Below are positions 5,383 to 7,032 of a stretch of 7,032 nucleotides of DNA, piece by piece (the stretch's first letter is position 1; each line of letters begins with the position of its first letter). Origin of the DNA: Gammaproteobacteria bacterium (lineage in GTDB: Bacteria > Pseudomonadota > Gammaproteobacteria > Enterobacterales > Alteromonadaceae); NCBI GenBank assembly GCA_027484495.1, contig JAIXSW010000308.1, positions 1-7,032 on the forward strand. The letters are read 5' to 3'. The position numbers were made by a program, and so were the translations under genes. The notes beneath the pieces are model-generated. The model searched no databases, was not told where the DNA came from, and worked only from the letters and a program-made list of their open reading frames with translations.

Positions 5383-6483
5383 ATGATGGCACAATCTGAT
5401 AATCAGCCCGTTCTCCCTTCAATTGTGCTGGCTGCAGCACTGTTGGCATTGACGGCGTTTTTACTGATCAATCCAGCGGCGTTTGCCGTCCGTCTGGTTG
5501 TCGCTGGCGTTGGGCTGGCCGCTGCATTTTGGGCCTGGTCGCAGTTACGCGGGGCAGTGGCACAGGCACAGCAACAATCTGTAGCACAGCAGGACACCAA
5601 ACGTGAACTGCAGGAACAACAACAGGATAAACTCGGGCAACAGCAGCAGTTTTTACAAGCCGTCTTGCCGGTTTGGCGTGACCAGCAACAGATGGCGTCA
5701 CAACAGTTGGAAACTGCAGTCAACGCGCTGGTCAGCCAGTTTCATGGCATTCATGATCAGCTGCAGCAATCGATTCAATCATCCCGCTCCGCCACAGGCG
5801 GGCAAACCGGCCTCGCGGATGTGGTAAAGCAAAGTGATCACAATCTGACGGCTATTGTCAGTTTGCTGCGTGAAGCCATGAGTAATCGCGACGAATTGCT
5901 GATTGAAATCAATGCATTGGCGGCGATCACTGATGAACTGAAAACGATGGGCGCTGAAGTCGCCGGCATAGCTTCACAAACCAATTTATTGGCGCTGAAT
6001 GCCGCCATTGAAGCGGCCCGGGCCGGTGAGCAGGGCCGAGGTTTTGCCGTGGTTGCTGACGAAGTGCGCACTTTGTCATCCCGCTCCGGCGAAACCGGTG
6101 CCCGCATCACCAAACGCATTGATGACGTCAATGAAATGCTGAAACGTACGCTGGCGCGCACCGCGCAATTTACCGAGCAGGACGAGCAGCGGTTACAGCA
6201 TTCGGAAGTCTCAATCCAACAAGTCCTTAGTGATTTTAAACAAGTTGCCAGCGCTATCCTCGCATCCTCCGGCCAGCTGGAAAGCAGTAGCCTGCATGTG
6301 CAACAAGAAATCAGTGCTGTGTTGACGTCACTGCAATTCCAGGACCGTGTCAGTCAGATCCTGGCGCAGGTCAGCGCTGATATCGACAAACTGCAGCAAA
6401 GCCTCAATCGGGCGGATGGTCTGAGCCAGCTGGATCAACAACAATGGTTGCGTGACATGGCCAGGAACCGTGCTGCGGTCTAG
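5383..6483 (+). CDS. Methyl-accepting chemotaxis-type protein without a periplasmic sensor domain
   Basis: 366 residues. Two membrane helices (about 12-31 and 34-52) are separated by only a few residues, so there is no room for an external ligand-binding domain. Residues 61-108 are strikingly glutamine-rich (20 Gln in 48) and probably a coiled coil. The cytoplasmic signalling domain (about 145-345) contains the conserved hairpin tip that contacts CheA and CheW, IASQTNLLALNAAIEAARAG, then EQGRGFAVVADEVRTLSSRS (196-235), and LQFQDRVSQIL (317-327). The C-terminus (ARNRAAV) lacks the NWETF-type pentapeptide that tethers CheR/CheB. It should form trimers of dimers at the membrane and signal to a CheA kinase, perhaps sensing a membrane, cytoplasmic or redox state. 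AGGA (5374-5377) lies 5 bases before the first ATG; the adjacent second ATG is also possible. Hairpins follow the stop, so it is probably transcribed alone. Confidence 0.92.
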   Translation: MMAQSDNQPVLPSIVLAAALLALTAFLLINPAAFAVRLVVAGVGLAAAFWAWSQLRGAVAQAQQQSVAQQDTKRELQEQQQDKLGQQQQFLQAVLPVWRDQQQMASQQLETAVNALVSQFHGIHDQLQQSIQSSRSATGGQTGLADVVKQSDHNLTAIVSLLREAMSNRDELLIEINALAAITDELKTMGAEVAGIASQTNLLALNAAIEAARAGEQGRGFAVVADEVRTLSSRSGETGARITKRIDDVNEMLKRTLARTAQFTEQDEQRLQHSEVSIQQVLSDFKQVASAILASSGQLESSSLHVQQEISAVLTSLQFQDRVSQILAQVSADIDKLQQSLNRADGLSQLDQQQWLRDMARNRAAV

Positions 6484-6501
6484 CCGGCGGCGACACGGCA
6501 G

Positions 6502-6548
6502 GATCTCCGGGAAAGCTTCGCCGCAGTAGATTCGGAGATCAGGTTTTT
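6502..6548 (+). terminator. Possible terminator after the chemotaxis gene
   Basis: GATCTCCG (6502-6509) and CGGAGATC (6533-6540) are a perfect 8-bp inverted repeat, extendable by a G-T pair, with a 22-23-base loop. Five T follow after three bases (6544-6548). The stem is good but the loop is long for an intrinsic terminator. Confidence 0.4.
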
Positions 6549-6637
6549 CCAGCAGCGGCGCAGCGGGGCACTTGGCATAACATGTGCGGTGATGAGTGTT
6601 GTGGGCGAAGCGGCTTTATACCTGCGGTTTTGCTGGC

Positions 6638-6660
6638 TTGCAGTTTCTGCTGCAATTTTT
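6638..6660 (+). terminator. Compact hairpin with T-run, second terminator candidate
   Basis: TTGCAG (6638-6643) and CTGCAA (6650-6655) form a 6-bp stem with a 6-base loop, followed directly by five T (6656-6660). The stem has only three G-C pairs, so it may be weak. It lies just upstream of the next gene's -10 and would insulate that gene from read-through. Confidence 0.4.
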
Positions 6661-6671
6661 GCGCTCGCCGC

Positions 6672-6677
6672 TATAAT
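6672..6677 (+). promoter_or_regulatory. Promoter -10 (perfect TATAAT) of the yjdM-like gene
   Basis: TATAAT lies 48 bases before the ATG, giving a predicted start near 6684. No good -35 is visible: CTGCAA at 16-base spacing matches only 3 of 6. The missing -35 hints at activator dependence, or at reliance on the -10 alone. Confidence 0.6.
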
Positions 6678-6706
6678 AGCCCTCCTTTTTTTAAGGCTAT
6701 TTAGCC
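6675..6706 (+). repeat. Nested inverted repeats over the yjdM -10 and leader
   Basis: AATAGCC (6675-6681) and GGCTATT (6695-6701) form a perfect 7-bp inverted repeat around a T-rich 13-base centre. GGCTA (6695-6699) is also complementary to TAGCC (6702-6706). The outer pair spans the -10 and predicted transcription start, as an operator might; the inner pair lies in the leader just before the ribosome site. No known regulator is recognised. Confidence 0.4.
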
Positions 6707-6725
6707 AGTCCACAACGGAGCCCCG

Positions 6726-7032
6726 ATGAGCCAGTTACCACCCTGTCCACAATGCCAGTCCCCTTTTACCTATGAAGACGGCGCGCAGCTGGTCTGCCCT
6801 GAGTGTGGCCATGAATGGCAGGCGGGCGCAGAAACCGCTGCTGAAAGCAGCCGCGAGATCCGCGATTCAGCCGGTTCAGTACTGCAGGATGGTGATACGG
6901 TGACTGTGATCAAAGACTTAAAAGTCAAAGGCTCTTCGCTGGTAGTGAAAATCGGCACTAAAGTGAAAAACATCCGGCTGGTTGATGGTGATCACGACAT
7001 CGATTGCAAAATTGATGGTTTTGGTGCGATGA
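6726..7032 (+). CDS. yjdM: YjdM/PhnA-family zinc-ribbon protein, first 102 codons (3' end outside window)
   Basis: The sequence follows E. coli YjdM (PhnA, about 111 residues) nearly throughout. A four-cysteine zinc ribbon (C7, C10, C24, C27 in CPQC and CPECGHEW) is followed by an acidic linker and the C-terminal beta domain. That domain carries DGDTVTVIKDLKVKGSS and IGTKVKNIRLVDGDHDIDCK, then IDGFG. Only about ten residues should be missing past the window edge. Despite the old name, E. coli phnA is not part of the phosphonate-degradation machinery and its role is not settled, so no pathway should be inferred from it. GGAG (6717-6720) lies 5 bases before the ATG. It has its own promoter and is separated from the chemotaxis gene by terminator-like hairpins. 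Confidence 0.95.
   Translation, partial: MSQLPPCPQCQSPFTYEDGAQLVCPECGHEWQAGAETAAESSREIRDSAGSVLQDGDTVTVIKDLKVKGSSLVVKIGTKVKNIRLVDGDHDIDCKIDGFGAM

Noticed and set aside
5196..5399. 67-codon plus-strand frame in the reductase/chemotaxis gap
   Set aside because: It has no ribosome site, overlaps the start of the chemotaxis gene and lies mostly in A/T-richer intergenic sequence.
5838..6161. 107-codon minus-strand open frame
   Set aside because: It is antisense to the conserved MCP signalling domain, whose sense reading is unmistakable.
6726..7032. Reading the yjdM/phnA homologue as evidence for a phosphonate operon tied to the Pho-like boxes
   Set aside because: In E. coli phnA is not needed for phosphonate use. 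Here the gene has its own promoter nearly 5 kb from the Pho-like repeats.

Overview
The window looks like a chromosomal segment of an aquatic gammaproteobacterium, perhaps near Rheinheimera/Alishewanella in the Alteromonadales. This is inferred from gene content (a large TonB-dependent receptor with a carboxypeptidase-regulatory-like N-terminus, an MCP, a Fur-box-controlled reductase, a YjdM/PhnA protein very close to the enterobacterial one), moderately high GC and dense GCCGGC-type sequence. No mobile element, tRNA, rRNA or CRISPR array is visible. Six protein genes are supported; the first and last run off the window.

Left part (1-3651). A TonB-dependent receptor gene on the minus strand, whose 3' end lies outside the window, is divergent from a two-gene plus-strand operon. 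That operon encodes a four-helix membrane protein with a degenerate GGDEF domain (SGDCF in place of GGDEF, but with an intact RxxD inhibitory-site motif) and, overlapping it by one base (TGATG), an AraC-family regulator. The 218-bp divergent intergenic region holds three TTGTCA-type 7-mers repeated exactly every 11 bp, which is the architecture of tandem PhoB boxes. The last pair sits 10 bp before a weak -10. A mirror-image, slightly irregular pair sits 10 bp before a possible -10 for the receptor gene. The likely picture is a coordinately activated nutrient-uptake locus: outer-membrane importer, inner-membrane nucleotide-responsive protein and transcription factor, possibly under phosphate control.

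Middle (3652-5382). A 67-residue protein of unknown function and a membrane-anchored FAD/NAD(P)/[2Fe-2S] reductase lie on the minus strand. The reductase has a readable promoter whose -35 element is overlapped by a strong Fur box, so it should be induced by iron limitation. The 321-bp gap before the next gene holds this promoter and a weaker divergent plus-strand promoter.

Right part (5383-7032). A methyl-accepting chemotaxis-type protein has two membrane helices, essentially no periplasmic domain and a glutamine-rich coil before its signalling domain. It is followed by terminator-like hairpins, a perfect TATAAT -10 and the first 102 codons of a yjdM (phnA) homologue with a zinc ribbon.
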